Positions 1-8,696 are shown, counted from the stretch's first letter. The stretch is 64,000 bases of DNA from Rhizobium sp. NFR07 (GCF_900111905.1 NZ_FOKM01000001.1:434001-498000); one strand, 5' to 3'. Translations and numbers: made by a program. The notes: a model not told the origin generated them from the sequence alone.

Positions 1-603
1 CCGCTCGGCATCATCGCGGCCGTCCGCCGCGGCAAGATCGCCGACATGTTGGTCAGCCTCGTGTCCTATGCCGGTGTGGCGCTGCCGGAATTCGTTACCG
101 CGACCATCGCCGTTCTCGTCTTCGCCGACTGGATGAAGTGGCTGCCGCCGACCGGCTATGTTCCTCTGACGGAAAACTTCACGGCCGGCCTCGCCCACCT
201 CGTGCTGCCCGTCTGCGTCATCTCGGTGATCCTGATCGCCCACGTCTCGCGCATGGTTCGCTCCGAACTCGTCGACGTGCTGCATACGGACTATATCCGT
301 GCTGCCCGCCTCAAGGGTATTCCGCGCCGCGAAGTCCTGCGTCGCCATGCGCTGCGCAACGCGCTTCTGCCGACGATCACCATCGTCGCGCTCGACGTCG
401 GTTATCTTCTTGGCGGCGTCATCGTTGTGGAAGAGATCTTCGCCATTCCCGGCATCGGCCGCCAGCTGATCGTCGCCATCCAGGCGCGCGACCTGCCTGC
501 CATCCAGGCCGGCGTGCTGATCATGGCCGCCACTTACTCCATCGTCAATTTCATCGCCGACATCCTCTATGCCTGGCTCGACAAGAGGATCCAGTATGAC
601 TGA
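1..603 (+). CDS. Peptide-type ABC transporter permease, DppB-like (5' end outside window)
   Basis: Inner-membrane permease of a dipeptide/oligopeptide (family 5) ABC importer. The frame is open from base 1, so the N-terminal part lies upstream of the window; about 200 codons are visible. It contains several hydrophobic segments and the cytoplasmic EAA-type loop (RAARLKGIPRREVLRRHALR, from about visible residue 100) that contacts the ATPase. The C-terminus ends in the usual DppB pattern of a last membrane helix and a short basic tail. It overlaps the next permease gene by 8 bp, which shows translational coupling. Substrate cannot be told from the permease alone; the peptidase-like genes downstream suggest peptides or amide-linked amino acid derivatives. 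Confidence 0.9.
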   Translation, partial: PLGIIAAVRRGKIADMLVSLVSYAGVALPEFVTATIAVLVFADWMKWLPPTGYVPLTENFTAGLAHLVLPVCVISVILIAHVSRMVRSELVDVLHTDYIRAARLKGIPRREVLRRHALRNALLPTITIVALDVGYLLGGVIVVEEIFAIPGIGRQLIVAIQARDLPAIQAGVLIMAATYSIVNFIADILYAWLDKRIQYD

Positions 604-1420
604 GTTCATGAAACGTCTGCTGAAGACGCCTCAGGGCGCCATCGGTCTCGGCCTCGTGGTTCTGGTCCTGCTGATCGTCGTCGCCGGCCCGCTGGTTGCT
701 CCGCACGATCCGGAAAAGCTCGCGCCGCTCGCCCGATACAAGGGTCCGAGCCTGACCTACTGGCTCGGCACCGACCAGTATGGCCGCGACATCTTCAGCC
801 GTCTTCTGATCGGCGCCCGTGCCACCGTCGTCATGGCGGTCGCCGCCACTATCGTCGGCACGCTGATCGGCGCGCTGATCGGCACCGCATCCGCCTTCCT
901 TGGCGGCCGCGCCGACGAACTGATCATGCGCACGATCGACGCCGTCATGTCGATCCCCAGCCTGCTTTTTGCACTTCTCGTGGTGAACCTCCTCGGCTCC
1001 AGCACCGTCAATGCGCTGGTTGCCGTCGCCATCGCCTTTGCGCCGGGCATGGCCCGCATCACCCGAAGCGTCGCGCTATCGGTGCGCAAGCAGGATTACG
1101 TCAACGCGGCCATCGCCCGTGGCGAAAGCTCGGCTTACATCATCCGTCGCGAGATGCTGCCGAACGTCATTGCGCCAATCATCGTCGAGATGACGATCCG
1201 CGTGTCTTTTGCCGTGATGTTGTTTGCGACGCTCTCCTTCCTTGGCCTCGGCGCACAGCCGCCGGCTGCCGAATGGGGCCTGATGGTCTCGGAAGCGCGC
1301 CGCTACATGCACCTTTCCGCCGGCATCCTGATCTGGCCGAGCGTGGCGATCGCCATCGTCGCCGTCGGCTTCAACCTTCTGGGCGACGGTCTCCGCGATG
1401 CCCTCAATCCGCGGACCTGA
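596..1420 (+). CDS. Peptide-type ABC transporter permease, DppC-like
   Basis: Second membrane permease of the importer, 274 residues. The start at 596 is preferred because it overlaps the upstream stop by 8 bp and is preceded by a purine-rich AAGAGGA; a longer reading from 569 lacks this. The N-terminal cytosolic stretch and first membrane helix are followed by the DppC hallmark GTDQYGRDIFSRLLIGAR. Downstream is an EAA loop (ARGESSAYIIRREMLPNVIA) and further membrane segments. It pairs with the DppB-like protein to form the channel. The family is clear; the substrate is not. Confidence 0.92.
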   Translation: MTEFMKRLLKTPQGAIGLGLVVLVLLIVVAGPLVAPHDPEKLAPLARYKGPSLTYWLGTDQYGRDIFSRLLIGARATVVMAVAATIVGTLIGALIGTASAFLGGRADELIMRTIDAVMSIPSLLFALLVVNLLGSSTVNALVAVAIAFAPGMARITRSVALSVRKQDYVNAAIARGESSAYIIRREMLPNVIAPIIVEMTIRVSFAVMLFATLSFLGLGAQPPAAEWGLMVSEARRYMHLSAGILIWPSVAIAIVAVGFNLLGDGLRDALNPRT

Positions 1421-1430
1421 GGTGAAACCC

Positions 1431-3062
1431 ATGACCAACATAGAAAATCGCCCAGTTCTGGCTGTCGAAAACTACTCGCTGGACTACGAGACCGCCAACG
1501 GCCCGTATCACGCGCTGAAGAACATCAACCTCTCGATCAACCGTGGCGAGATCCTCGGCCTCGTCGGCGAGAGCGGCTCGGGCAAGACCTCGCTCGCCTG
1601 GTCGATCATGCGCTACCTGCCGCAGAACGCCGGCGAACCGGGCGGCCGCATCCTGCTCGGCGGCGACAACCTGCTCGAAAAGTCCGAACGCGAGATGGAA
1701 ACGTTTCGCGGCCGGCGGATCAGCATGGTGTTCCAGGATCCGAGCACGTCCCTCAACCCGACCCTGTCGCTCGGCACCCAGCTTACCGAAGTGCTGATCC
1801 GCCATCGCGGCCTGACGCGCCAGCAGGCGTGGAAGGAAGGCGAGGCGCTTCTCGACCGCGTCGGCCTGAAGACGCCGGGGCAGATGATGCTCCGCATGCC
1901 GCACGAAGCTTCCGGCGGCGAAAAGCAGCGCGTCGTCATCGCATCCGCCTTTGCCTGCAACCCGGAATGCATCATCTTCGACGAACCAACCACGGCGCTC
2001 GACGTCATTACCTCGCGGCAAATCCTCGATCTCTTCGTCGAACTGCAGGCCGAAACCGGCGTCGCGTCGCTCTATATCTCTCATGACCTTGCGCTCGTTG
2101 CCCGCACCGCAGGCCGCGTCGCTGTCATCAAGCGCGGCGATATCGTCGAGCAGGGCACAGTCCGCGACATCTTCACCAATCCGCAACAGGACTACACGAA
2201 GGAACTGATCGCGGCCGTCCCCGATCCCTCCCATCGTCTGGTCAAGGACGACGTGGCCATCACCGAAACGCCGCTGGTGAAGGTCGAGAAAGTCAGCGTC
2301 CATTTCGGCCGCAAGCCGTTCCTCGCGGCGCTCACCGGCAAGAAGACCGAGCGCGTCACCGGCAACAACGCCATCAGCCTCAGCGTCAATCCGGGCGAAA
2401 TTCTCGGCATCGTCGGCGAATCCGGTTCCGGCAAGTCGACGCTCGCCAAGGCGATGACCGGCCTCAACCGTTTCGAGGGCAAGATCTGGTTCGACGGGCG
2501 CGAGATCAAGAGCCTGAGCGATATGGACAATGCCTATCGCAAGGATGTCCAGATCATCTTCCAGCATCCGGACGCCTCGCTCAATCCGCGCCAGAAGATC
2601 TCCGAAATCCTGTCACGGCCGCTGAAACTGTTCGGCGACGCCACTGATCTGGAAAAGAAGGTCGGCGATATGCTGGAGCAGGTGCGCCTGCCGCGCACCC
2701 ATGCCAACCGCTATCCGCATCAGCTTTCGGGCGGCGAAAAGCAGCGTGTGGCGATCGCCCGCGCCTTTGCCTCCAAGCCGAAACTCGTCATCTGCGACGA
2801 GATTACCTCGGCGCTCGACGTCTCGGTTCAGGCTTCCGTCGTGGAACTGCTGCTCGAACTGCAGAAGGCGAGCGGCACGGCCTATCTCTTCATCACCCAC
2901 GATCTCAACCTCATCCGCCAGATCGCCCACCGGATTGCCGTCATGTATCGCGGCGACCTGATCGAGGTGGTGAAGGCTGAAGAGATCGATAGTCCCGACC
3001 GGGCGGATTACACGCGCCGCCTGATCGAGGCGGTGCCGCGCGCCGCCGCAAACTACCAGTGA
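1431..3062 (+). CDS. Fused dipeptide-type ABC transporter ATPase (DppD-DppF in one chain)
   Basis: Tandem ATPase of the importer, 543 residues, carrying both nucleotide-binding domains that other systems encode as DppD and DppF. Walker A motifs GESGSGKT (near residue 47) and GESGSGKS (near residue 328) are intact. So are the Walker B motifs (IIFDEPTTALD, VICDEITSALD) and two signature motifs, of which the first is ASGGEKQR rather than LSGG and the second is LSGGEKQR. Each half ends in the short C-terminal extension typical of peptide importers. The start at 1431 follows a GAGGTG ribosome site; the longer frame from 1398 overlaps the permease without one. It energises the two permeases upstream. 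Confidence 0.93.
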   Translation: MTNIENRPVLAVENYSLDYETANGPYHALKNINLSINRGEILGLVGESGSGKTSLAWSIMRYLPQNAGEPGGRILLGGDNLLEKSEREMETFRGRRISMVFQDPSTSLNPTLSLGTQLTEVLIRHRGLTRQQAWKEGEALLDRVGLKTPGQMMLRMPHEASGGEKQRVVIASAFACNPECIIFDEPTTALDVITSRQILDLFVELQAETGVASLYISHDLALVARTAGRVAVIKRGDIVEQGTVRDIFTNPQQDYTKELIAAVPDPSHRLVKDDVAITETPLVKVEKVSVHFGRKPFLAALTGKKTERVTGNNAISLSVNPGEILGIVGESGSGKSTLAKAMTGLNRFEGKIWFDGREIKSLSDMDNAYRKDVQIIFQHPDASLNPRQKISEILSRPLKLFGDATDLEKKVGDMLEQVRLPRTHANRYPHQLSGGEKQRVAIARAFASKPKLVICDEITSALDVSVQASVVELLLELQKASGTAYLFITHDLNLIRQIAHRIAVMYRGDLIEVVKAEEIDSPDRADYTRRLIEAVPRAAANYQ

Positions 3063-3099
3063 CCCCAATTCCAGTGAGAATGCATCAAGGAGCATGACA

Positions 3100-4320
3100 A
3101 TGGACCCGAAGTCCCTTCTGGACCGGATCGACGAAAAGGCCTGCCTCGATTTCCTGTCGAATATGGTCCAGCACAAGAGCCATTCGGAAACCGAAGGCGA
3201 GAAGGATCTCGCCCGCTGGATGGCCAAGGAGCTTGAAAAGATCGGCGTCGATGCCGAGCTGCAGCCCTTCGATGAAGGCCGACGCTTCAACACGATCGGC
3301 CGCCTGAAGGGCGAAGGCGGCGGCAAGAGCCTGCTGTTCAACGGCCATCTCGACACCAATCCGGTGACCGAGGGCTGGACGGTCGATCCTTATGCGGGCC
3401 TCGTCGACGACAAGTTCATCTACGGCATCGGCGTGTCCAACATGAAGGCCGGCGATGCGGCCTATTTCTGCGCCGTGAAGACGCTGCTCGATGCCGGCGT
3501 CAAACTGAAGGGCGATGTCGTCCTGACCTTCGTCGTCGGCGAGCTGCAGGGCGGCGTCGGCACGCTGGCTGCGATCCATAGCGGCGTGAAGGCGGACTAT
3601 TTCATCAACAGCGAGCCGAGCGATCTCGTTGCCGTCACCATGCATGCGGCGGCACTCAGCTACGTCATCGAACTGACGGGCGACACACGTCACCTGTCGA
3701 AGCGCGAGGAATCCGTCGACGCCATCGCGGCCGCCTGCGATATCATTCCGCGCATCAATGCGATGACCTTCAGCGGCGCCAAGAGTGACACGCACAGGTC
3801 GATCAATCGCGGCCATGTCGGCGTCGTCCATGGCGCGCTCGGCCGTGACTTCGCCGAATGGCGTCCGCCGCAGGTGGCCGATTTCGTTCGCCTGCGCGGT
3901 TCGCTGCGTTATGCGCCGGGCCAGACCCAGGAAAGCGTGCTGGCAGACGTGGATGCGGAACTACGCCTCCTCGAAGGCCGCTTCCCGGGCCTCAAGGCCA
4001 AGCTGGTTCCCGACATGATCGAAGGCCGCCCGCTGATGCCGCCCTTCGAAGTCTCGCCGGATAGCCGCATCGTCAAGTCGATCAATGCCGCCTATGAAGC
4101 CGTTCGCGGCGAAAAGCAGCCGACCGGCGCGATCACGCCGACCCGCTTCTACGGCACCGATGCCGGCCACCTCTACAAGGAGCTCGGCATGGAAGGTATC
4201 GTCTGCGGACCGGGTGGCCGCTACAACACCATGCCCGACGAGCGCGTCGACATCATTGACTATCTCGACATGATCCGGGTCTACATGCTGACCATCCTCG
4301 ATATCTGCGAGGTGGCATAA
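3100..4320 (+). CDS. M20 peptidase-fold protein with altered metal site
   Basis: About 406 residues, related to the ArgE/DapE/CPG2 family of dizinc amidohydrolases. The ATG at 3100 is chosen over 3094 because AAGGAG at 3087-3092 then has 7-nt spacing. The first ligand motif is intact (GHLDT, H83), the general base E148 remains in GELQGG, and the acidic residue of the SEPSD motif is present. Three other expected ligands are not: the bridging Asp is Asn114 (GVSNMKAG), the second Glu of the usual EE pair is Leu149, and the C-terminal His is Asn376 (GRYNTMPDE). It may use one metal, act on an unusual amide, or have lost hydrolysis. It sits in the transporter operon just before the M24-like gene. 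Confidence 0.82.
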   Translation: MDPKSLLDRIDEKACLDFLSNMVQHKSHSETEGEKDLARWMAKELEKIGVDAELQPFDEGRRFNTIGRLKGEGGGKSLLFNGHLDTNPVTEGWTVDPYAGLVDDKFIYGIGVSNMKAGDAAYFCAVKTLLDAGVKLKGDVVLTFVVGELQGGVGTLAAIHSGVKADYFINSEPSDLVAVTMHAAALSYVIELTGDTRHLSKREESVDAIAAACDIIPRINAMTFSGAKSDTHRSINRGHVGVVHGALGRDFAEWRPPQVADFVRLRGSLRYAPGQTQESVLADVDAELRLLEGRFPGLKAKLVPDMIEGRPLMPPFEVSPDSRIVKSINAAYEAVRGEKQPTGAITPTRFYGTDAGHLYKELGMEGIVCGPGGRYNTMPDERVDIIDYLDMIRVYMLTILDICEVA

Positions 4321-4321
4321 C

Positions 4322-5440
4322 ATGTTCTCCCGGGCGGAATATGATCGTCGTATCGCTCTCGCCCGGGACGCCATGGCGTCTTCTGGCGCCGATCTGCTCC
4401 TCGTCGACAGCGGCGAGTTACTGGCCTGGCTGACGGGCTATACCGTCTCCGAAACCATGTATCGCGCGGCCTTCCTGCCGCGCGAGGGCGACGCCTGGTT
4501 CACGCTGCGCGCGCTCGACGAGGCGCCCTGCCGCGAAAAGAGCTGGATCACCGATGTCGTCGGTTTTGTCGACACGGAGGAAGCGCAGGCGGCCGTCGCT
4601 GCGAGCATCCGCGACCACGGCTTCGGCAAGGCGCGCATTGGGCTCGACACCAATTCCTACAGCATGAGTGCCGCCACCTTCATGCGTCTCACCCAGCTTC
4701 TGCCCGAAGCAACCTTCATTCCCATGCCGGGCCTGAGCGACAGCCTGCGCTGGGTGAAGTCGCAGGAAGAGATCGCCGTTCTGCAGCAGGCCGCCGAGGT
4801 CGCCGACAAGGCGATGGCCGCGATAGCTACCCAGTCGAAGCCCGGCATGACGACGCGCGACGCTGCCGCCATCGCATCCGGTGTCTTCCTGCGCGAAGGT
4901 GCCGATACGGGCGAGGTCGGCCCGGTGGTCAAGGCATCCGGCAGCCACGAATTCCTGCACGGCGTGTTCAAAACCGAGGCGATCATGGAGGGTGATGTCC
5001 TGCATGTCGAACTCATCCCGCGCGTCGGCAATTATGGTGCGCGGATGATGCGCCCGATCGTGGTCGGTACTCCTTCCGCTGAACTCGCCGCCGCCGCCGA
5101 AAAACTGGTCGTATTGCAGGACCGCCAGATCGCGGCGATGAAGCCAGGTGCGATTGCGCGCGATGTCGATGCGATCATGCGCCAGGGCGCGCTCGATGCG
5201 GGTCTGCGTCCGGTCTATGAGAACGTCACGGCTTATACGCTCGGGCTCTATACCCGCACGCCGCGCACCAGCGATTTTTCCGGCGTCTTCCTGCCGACAT
5301 CAGACTGGCCGCTGCAAGAAGGCATGGTCTTCCATCTCTACGCCACGGCTCAGGGGCTCGGCTTCAGCGAAACAGTGGTTGTCGGAAAGGATGGCGGTAT
5401 CCGACTGACGCAAACCCCGCGCCGCATCCTGACGGCGTAA
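4322..5440 (+). CDS. M24 (creatinase/aminopeptidase P fold) protein lacking metal ligands
   Basis: 372 residues with the creatinase-type N-terminal domain (to about residue 125) and the pita-bread catalytic fold after it. The usual five metal ligands Asp, Asp, His, Glu, Glu are mostly missing. The second strand reads VELIPRVGNYGARMMRP where DxG...D is expected, the GHGIG histidine block is replaced by TLGLYTRTP, and the EP glutamate by HLYAT; only the last Glu (GFSETVVV) matches. The conserved early histidine region SGSHEFLHG is kept. Known metal-free members such as creatinase cleave C-N bonds without metal, so a creatinase-like or other amidinohydrolase reaction is as likely as proline peptidase activity. 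The gene starts one base after the upstream stop, behind GAGGTGG. Confidence 0.82.
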   Translation: MFSRAEYDRRIALARDAMASSGADLLLVDSGELLAWLTGYTVSETMYRAAFLPREGDAWFTLRALDEAPCREKSWITDVVGFVDTEEAQAAVAASIRDHGFGKARIGLDTNSYSMSAATFMRLTQLLPEATFIPMPGLSDSLRWVKSQEEIAVLQQAAEVADKAMAAIATQSKPGMTTRDAAAIASGVFLREGADTGEVGPVVKASGSHEFLHGVFKTEAIMEGDVLHVELIPRVGNYGARMMRPIVVGTPSAELAAAAEKLVVLQDRQIAAMKPGAIARDVDAIMRQGALDAGLRPVYENVTAYTLGLYTRTPRTSDFSGVFLPTSDWPLQEGMVFHLYATAQGLGFSETVVVGKDGGIRLTQTPRRILTA

Positions 5441-5443
5441 ACC

Positions 5444-6574
5444 TCAGCGTCCGCGATAGACGAAGGGCGGCGGTTCGGCGAGGCTGTCGGCCTCCGCCTG
5501 TTCAGTCAGCATCTGGCGCAGCGGTGAGCGGATGCAGACCGGATCGGTCGCCGACGCATCGCCCGCCAGCGCCATCGCCTGGCAGCGGCAGCCGCCGAAA
5601 TCGATCGCCTTGCGGTCGCAGCTGCGGCACAGTTCCGGCATCCAGCTGTCGCCACGATAGGCGTTGAAGGCCTGGCCGTCGTACCAGATTTCGGCCAGCG
5701 GCTTATCTTTTACGTTGTCGAACTGAAGCGAAGGGATGGTTTCGGCCGCATGGCAGGGCAGGACCTTGCCGGATGGCGTCACGTTGAGCCCGGTACGTGC
5801 CCAGCCGCCCATGCAGGCCTTCGGATAGCTCGCATGATGGTCCGCGCCGACATAGTCGATGACGATCACGCCCTCGAGCCGCTTGCGCTGCTCTTCGACA
5901 AAGGCATTGGCGCGCAAAAACTGTTCCTTGGTCGGCATCAGCGCCTTGCGGTTCCTGTCGGCCCAGCCGTGGAACTGCACCGTGGCGATCTCGATGCGCC
6001 GGGCGCCGAGCTTGACCGCAAGATCCAGCATGTCGCCCATCTGATCCATGTTCTGCTTGTGGCAGACTGCATTGACCGTGAGCGGAATGCCGGCGGCATG
6101 GGTCCATTCGGCAACCGCGATCTTGCGGTCATAGCCCCCCTTGTAACCGCCGACAAAGTCGGCCAGTTCCGGTGTGGCGCCCTGGATGGAAAGCTGCAGG
6201 TGGTCGAGACCTGCGTCGGACAGCTCGGCGATCCGCTTTTCCGTCAGGCCGACGCCTGAGGTGATGAGGTTGGTGTAGAGCCCGGCCTTGGCTGCAGCAG
6301 CGGTCAGTTCCACCAGGTCGCGCCGAGATGCCGGTTCACCGCCGGAAAGATGCAGATGCAGCACGCCGAGAGAGGCCGCTTGCTTGAAGACGTCAATCCA
6401 TTCTTCGGTGGAAAGCTCCGACTTTATGCCGTCGAGTTCCAGCGGGTTGGAGCAATAGGGGCAGGCGAGCGGGCAGCGATGGGTCAGCTCCGCGAGCATG
6501 GCGATCGGTGCCGGAATGCGGATGCGTCCGCCGGCCCATTCGCTTGTTCGTGGAATGCTGACATGCTCGTTCAC
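5444..6574 (-). CDS. pqqE: PqqE, radical SAM glutamate-tyrosine cross-linking enzyme
   Basis: 376-residue radical S-adenosylmethionine protein that forms the first C-C bond between the conserved Glu and Tyr of the PqqA peptide during pyrroloquinoline quinone synthesis. The [4Fe-4S] cluster motif CPLACPYC lies near residue 34. The SAM-binding GGEP-type stretch LHLSGGEPASRRD follows, and the C-terminal SPASM region is rich in cysteines (CMGGWARTG, CHAAET, CRSCD, CRCQAMA). It is the last gene of pqqABCDE, overlaps pqqD by 4 bp and ends 3 bp from the convergent M24-like gene. No terminator hairpin fits in that gap. Confidence 0.97.
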   Translation of the reverse strand: MNEHVSIPRTSEWAGGRIRIPAPIAMLAELTHRCPLACPYCSNPLELDGIKSELSTEEWIDVFKQAASLGVLHLHLSGGEPASRRDLVELTAAAAKAGLYTNLITSGVGLTEKRIAELSDAGLDHLQLSIQGATPELADFVGGYKGGYDRKIAVAEWTHAAGIPLTVNAVCHKQNMDQMGDMLDLAVKLGARRIEIATVQFHGWADRNRKALMPTKEQFLRANAFVEEQRKRLEGVIVIDYVGADHHASYPKACMGGWARTGLNVTPSGKVLPCHAAETIPSLQFDNVKDKPLAEIWYDGQAFNAYRGDSWMPELCRSCDRKAIDFGGCRCQAMALAGDASATDPVCIRSPLRQMLTEQAEADSLAEPPPFVYRGR

Positions 6575-6870
6575 GGCTTCAACTCCAGCATCCGTCGCTT
6601 GGAAAACTCGTCGACGAAGGCAATGACGTCGCCGAGGATCTGTTCCTTCGGCGCTTCGAACTTGACCGAGAATTCCTCGGCAATGGCATCGAGACTGCGC
6701 TCGCCGTCGAGCGCATTGACGATCATGACTGCGATATCATCCAGCGCCAAAGCTCGCTCGGGGGCGAGAAGCACGGTCTGGCCCCGTACCGGATCTTCCC
6801 GCAGCCTCACGCCGCGAGCCAGCTTGGCGATCGTGTCGGCGGTCACTAGAATGGCGGCCTGTTCGCTCAT
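6571..6870 (-). CDS. pqqD: PqqD, PqqA peptide chaperone
   Basis: 99-residue small protein that binds PqqA and presents it to PqqE. It shows the family pattern of an N-terminal beta-rich half (RLREDPVRGQTVLLAPERAL) and a helical C-terminal half (VDEFSKRRMLEL). The length is normal for PqqD. It overlaps pqqC and pqqE by 4 bp on each side, so synthesis is coupled within the operon. In some other organisms PqqD is fused to PqqC or PqqE; here it is separate. Confidence 0.95.
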   Translation of the reverse strand: MSEQAAILVTADTIAKLARGVRLREDPVRGQTVLLAPERALALDDIAVMIVNALDGERSLDAIAEEFSVKFEAPKEQILGDVIAFVDEFSKRRMLELKP

Positions 6871-7646
6871 TCCGCCGCTCCCTTGAGTGCAGGCTGATCG
6901 AGATCACCGACCACACCCTCCTTGCCGTCCCAGCCGCCGGGCGGCAGAAGGGCAGGGGAAACATAGGCGTGATGCAGCGCATCGAGCTGCGCCCACAGAA
7001 CATCGGTCTTGAAGGTCAGCGCCGCGGCGGCAGCGTCCTGCTTCTCAAGCGTATCCGCGTGATCCAGCACATAGTTGAGACCGAAGGCCACATCCACCGG
7101 TGCTTCGTCGAGTCGCTTGCGGAAGTAGGACAGAGCCTGCTCGTTGGCGAATGCATAATGTTCGATCAGGCCGGCAATGCGGTTCTTGTGAATGGCCGGC
7201 GCAAAAAGCTCGGTCAGCGATGCAGCTACCGCATCGATCAGCGGCATATCGCGGACGAAACGCACATAGGCATCGCAGGCAAAGCGTGTCCCCGGCAAAA
7301 CGCCGCGATTGGAGGCGACATAGTCGGGATCAAGGCCGACTGCTTCGGCGAGCTTCAGCCAGCGGCGGATGCCGCCGCCTTCCTCGACGCCACCGTCATG
7401 GTCCTCGATCCGTTTGCGCCAGGCACGGCGGATCGAGATATCCTCGCAGCGGGACATGAAGGCCGCGTCCTTCAGGGGAATGCGGCTCTGGTAATAGAAG
7501 CGATTGATGACCCACGCGCGCACCTGGGTGATGTTGCAATGACCGCCATGCAGCATGCCGTGGAACGGGTGCTTGTCATGGTAGCGGGCGTCGCCGATGG
7601 CGCGCAGCCGCGCTTCGAAATCGGTTCTGTTCTGGGCGTCACTCAA
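6867..7646 (-). CDS. pqqC: PqqC, cofactorless oxidase for the last PQQ step
   Basis: 259 residues by the chosen start. PqqC catalyses ring closure and the eight-electron oxidation of AHQQ to PQQ without a metal or flavin. Family blocks are visible: HPFHGMLHGG near the N-terminus, VINRFYYQSRIPLKDAAF, RIEDHDG and the C-terminal LNYVLDHADT. I place the start at a TTG at 7646 (TTGAGTGACGCC), which overlaps the pqqB stop by a few bases and has GGAGAT about 8 nt upstream. The longer ATG frame to 7751 would bury over 100 bp in pqqB and adds a basic stretch not expected for the family. The start choice is inference; the identity is secure. Confidence 0.93.
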   Translation of the reverse strand: MSDAQNRTDFEARLRAIGDARYHDKHPFHGMLHGGHCNITQVRAWVINRFYYQSRIPLKDAAFMSRCEDISIRRAWRKRIEDHDGGVEEGGGIRRWLKLAEAVGLDPDYVASNRGVLPGTRFACDAYVRFVRDMPLIDAVAASLTELFAPAIHKNRIAGLIEHYAFANEQALSYFRKRLDEAPVDVAFGLNYVLDHADTLEKQDAAAAALTFKTDVLWAQLDALHHAYVSPALLPPGGWDGKEGVVGDLDQPALKGAAE

Positions 7647-8544
7647 GATCGATCTCCATGCCGTCATAGGCGACGTTGAAACCAACCGCCTCAACCGCGT
7701 CCCGTTCCGGCCCTTGGCGCCAAATCGGGTTCGTATTGTTGATATGGACATAGACCATGCGGCCTATGCTGAGTCTGGACAGAAGTTCCAGGCTGCCTTC
7801 GGGGCCGGAAATCTGCATATGCCCCATCCGCTGCCCTGTCTTGACGCCAGTTCCCACCCGGATCATCTCGTCATCGGTGAAAACAGTACCGTCGAAGAAT
7901 ACCAGATCGGCACCGCGGATGCGATCGGCCAGCCAGTCCGGAAGCGTCGCGCATCCCGGAATATAGTAGGCGCGGCGACCATTCGCCACGAATTCGATGC
8001 CGATCGTCTGCTCGCCTTCGAGCCCGAGTTCCGGCTCGCCCTCTTCGAGATAGAGAGCCACCTTGCCGGGCACGGCGAAGATGCGGGCATTCAATCCGTC
8101 TACCGGCTGGAAGCTTTCGTCGAGCCTGATCGTGCGCCGAGTGACGAAGTCGGGATCCAGAACCTTGAAGACCGGACTTCCGTCAAGCACCTTGCCGATG
8201 GCAGATGTCGCGTAGAGGTCGAAGGCCTGCTTTTCACGGATCGTCAGCAGCCCGCCGATATGATCGACATCGGCATTGGTGATGACCACGCTGCGGATCG
8301 GGCTATGGCGAAGGGTCTTGGGATACAGCGCTGGTGTCTGCTGGATCTGCTGGCGGATATCGGGAGATGCGTTGAAGACCGCCCAATGCTCTCCGTCGAT
8401 ACTCACGGCCAGAGACGACTGCGTCTGGGGCGAGACGTCGGAAGACGGGTCGCGGGCAGCGGCGCAGTTGGGGCAATTACAATTCCATTGCGGCAACCCG
8501 CCGCCAGCCGCCGAGCCGAGCACGAGAAAACGAAAACTGGTCAT
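7639..8544 (-). CDS. pqqB: PqqB, metallo-beta-lactamase-fold protein of PQQ synthesis
   Basis: 301 residues of the metallo-hydrolase fold. It begins with the family signature LVLGSAAGGGLPQWNCNCPNC and carries the metal motif region TNADVDHIGGLLTIREKQ and later DLVFFDGTVFTDDE. PqqB is reported to hydroxylate tyrosine of the cross-linked peptide intermediate with iron; earlier work proposed a role in PQQ export. It lies 21 bp downstream of pqqA and overlaps the pqqC start. Length and order match alphaproteobacterial pqqABCDE operons. Confidence 0.96.
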   Translation of the reverse strand: MTSFRFLVLGSAAGGGLPQWNCNCPNCAAARDPSSDVSPQTQSSLAVSIDGEHWAVFNASPDIRQQIQQTPALYPKTLRHSPIRSVVITNADVDHIGGLLTIREKQAFDLYATSAIGKVLDGSPVFKVLDPDFVTRRTIRLDESFQPVDGLNARIFAVPGKVALYLEEGEPELGLEGEQTIGIEFVANGRRAYYIPGCATLPDWLADRIRGADLVFFDGTVFTDDEMIRVGTGVKTGQRMGHMQISGPEGSLELLSRLSIGRMVYVHINNTNPIWRQGPERDAVEAVGFNVAYDGMEIDLE

Positions 8545-8565
8545 TGATTCTCGTGCCTAGCAGTA

Positions 8566-8661
8566 TCAGAACAGGACGGGTTCATCACCGTCCGGCTGGG
8601 CGTAGCGGTTGATTTCCATGCCGCAGCTGACTTCAACGAACTTAGGTGCAGTCCACTTCAT
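8566..8661 (-). CDS. pqqA: PqqA precursor peptide
   Basis: 31-residue ribosomal precursor whose Glu and Tyr become the PQQ skeleton. The peptide starts MKWTAPKFVEVSCGMEINRY, with Glu16 and Tyr20 in the required E-x3-Y spacing, and ends in DGDEPVLF. An AAAGGAG ribosome site sits a few bases before the ATG. The gene is too short for most gene finders but is placed correctly as first gene of the pqq operon, 21 bp ahead of pqqB. A GC-rich hairpin lies just upstream of its ribosome site. Confidence 0.97.
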   Translation of the reverse strand: MKWTAPKFVEVSCGMEINRYAQPDGDEPVLF

Positions 8662-8677
8662 GATAGTCTCCTTTCTG

Positions 8678-8696
8678 AGGGCCTTTGTTTGGCCCT
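8678..8696 (-). promoter_or_regulatory. Leader hairpin directly upstream of the pqqA ribosome site
   Basis: Perfect 6-bp inverted repeat AGGGCC-TTTGTTT-GGCCCT, sitting 4 to 10 bases ahead of the pqqA Shine-Dalgarno on the minus strand. No T-run follows before the ribosome site, so it is not an obvious terminator. It could stabilise the abundant pqqA message or affect ribosome access. The remaining 280 bp up to the LysR gene (8662-8941) must hold the pqq promoter; I see no confident -35/-10 pair there. Confidence 0.5.
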
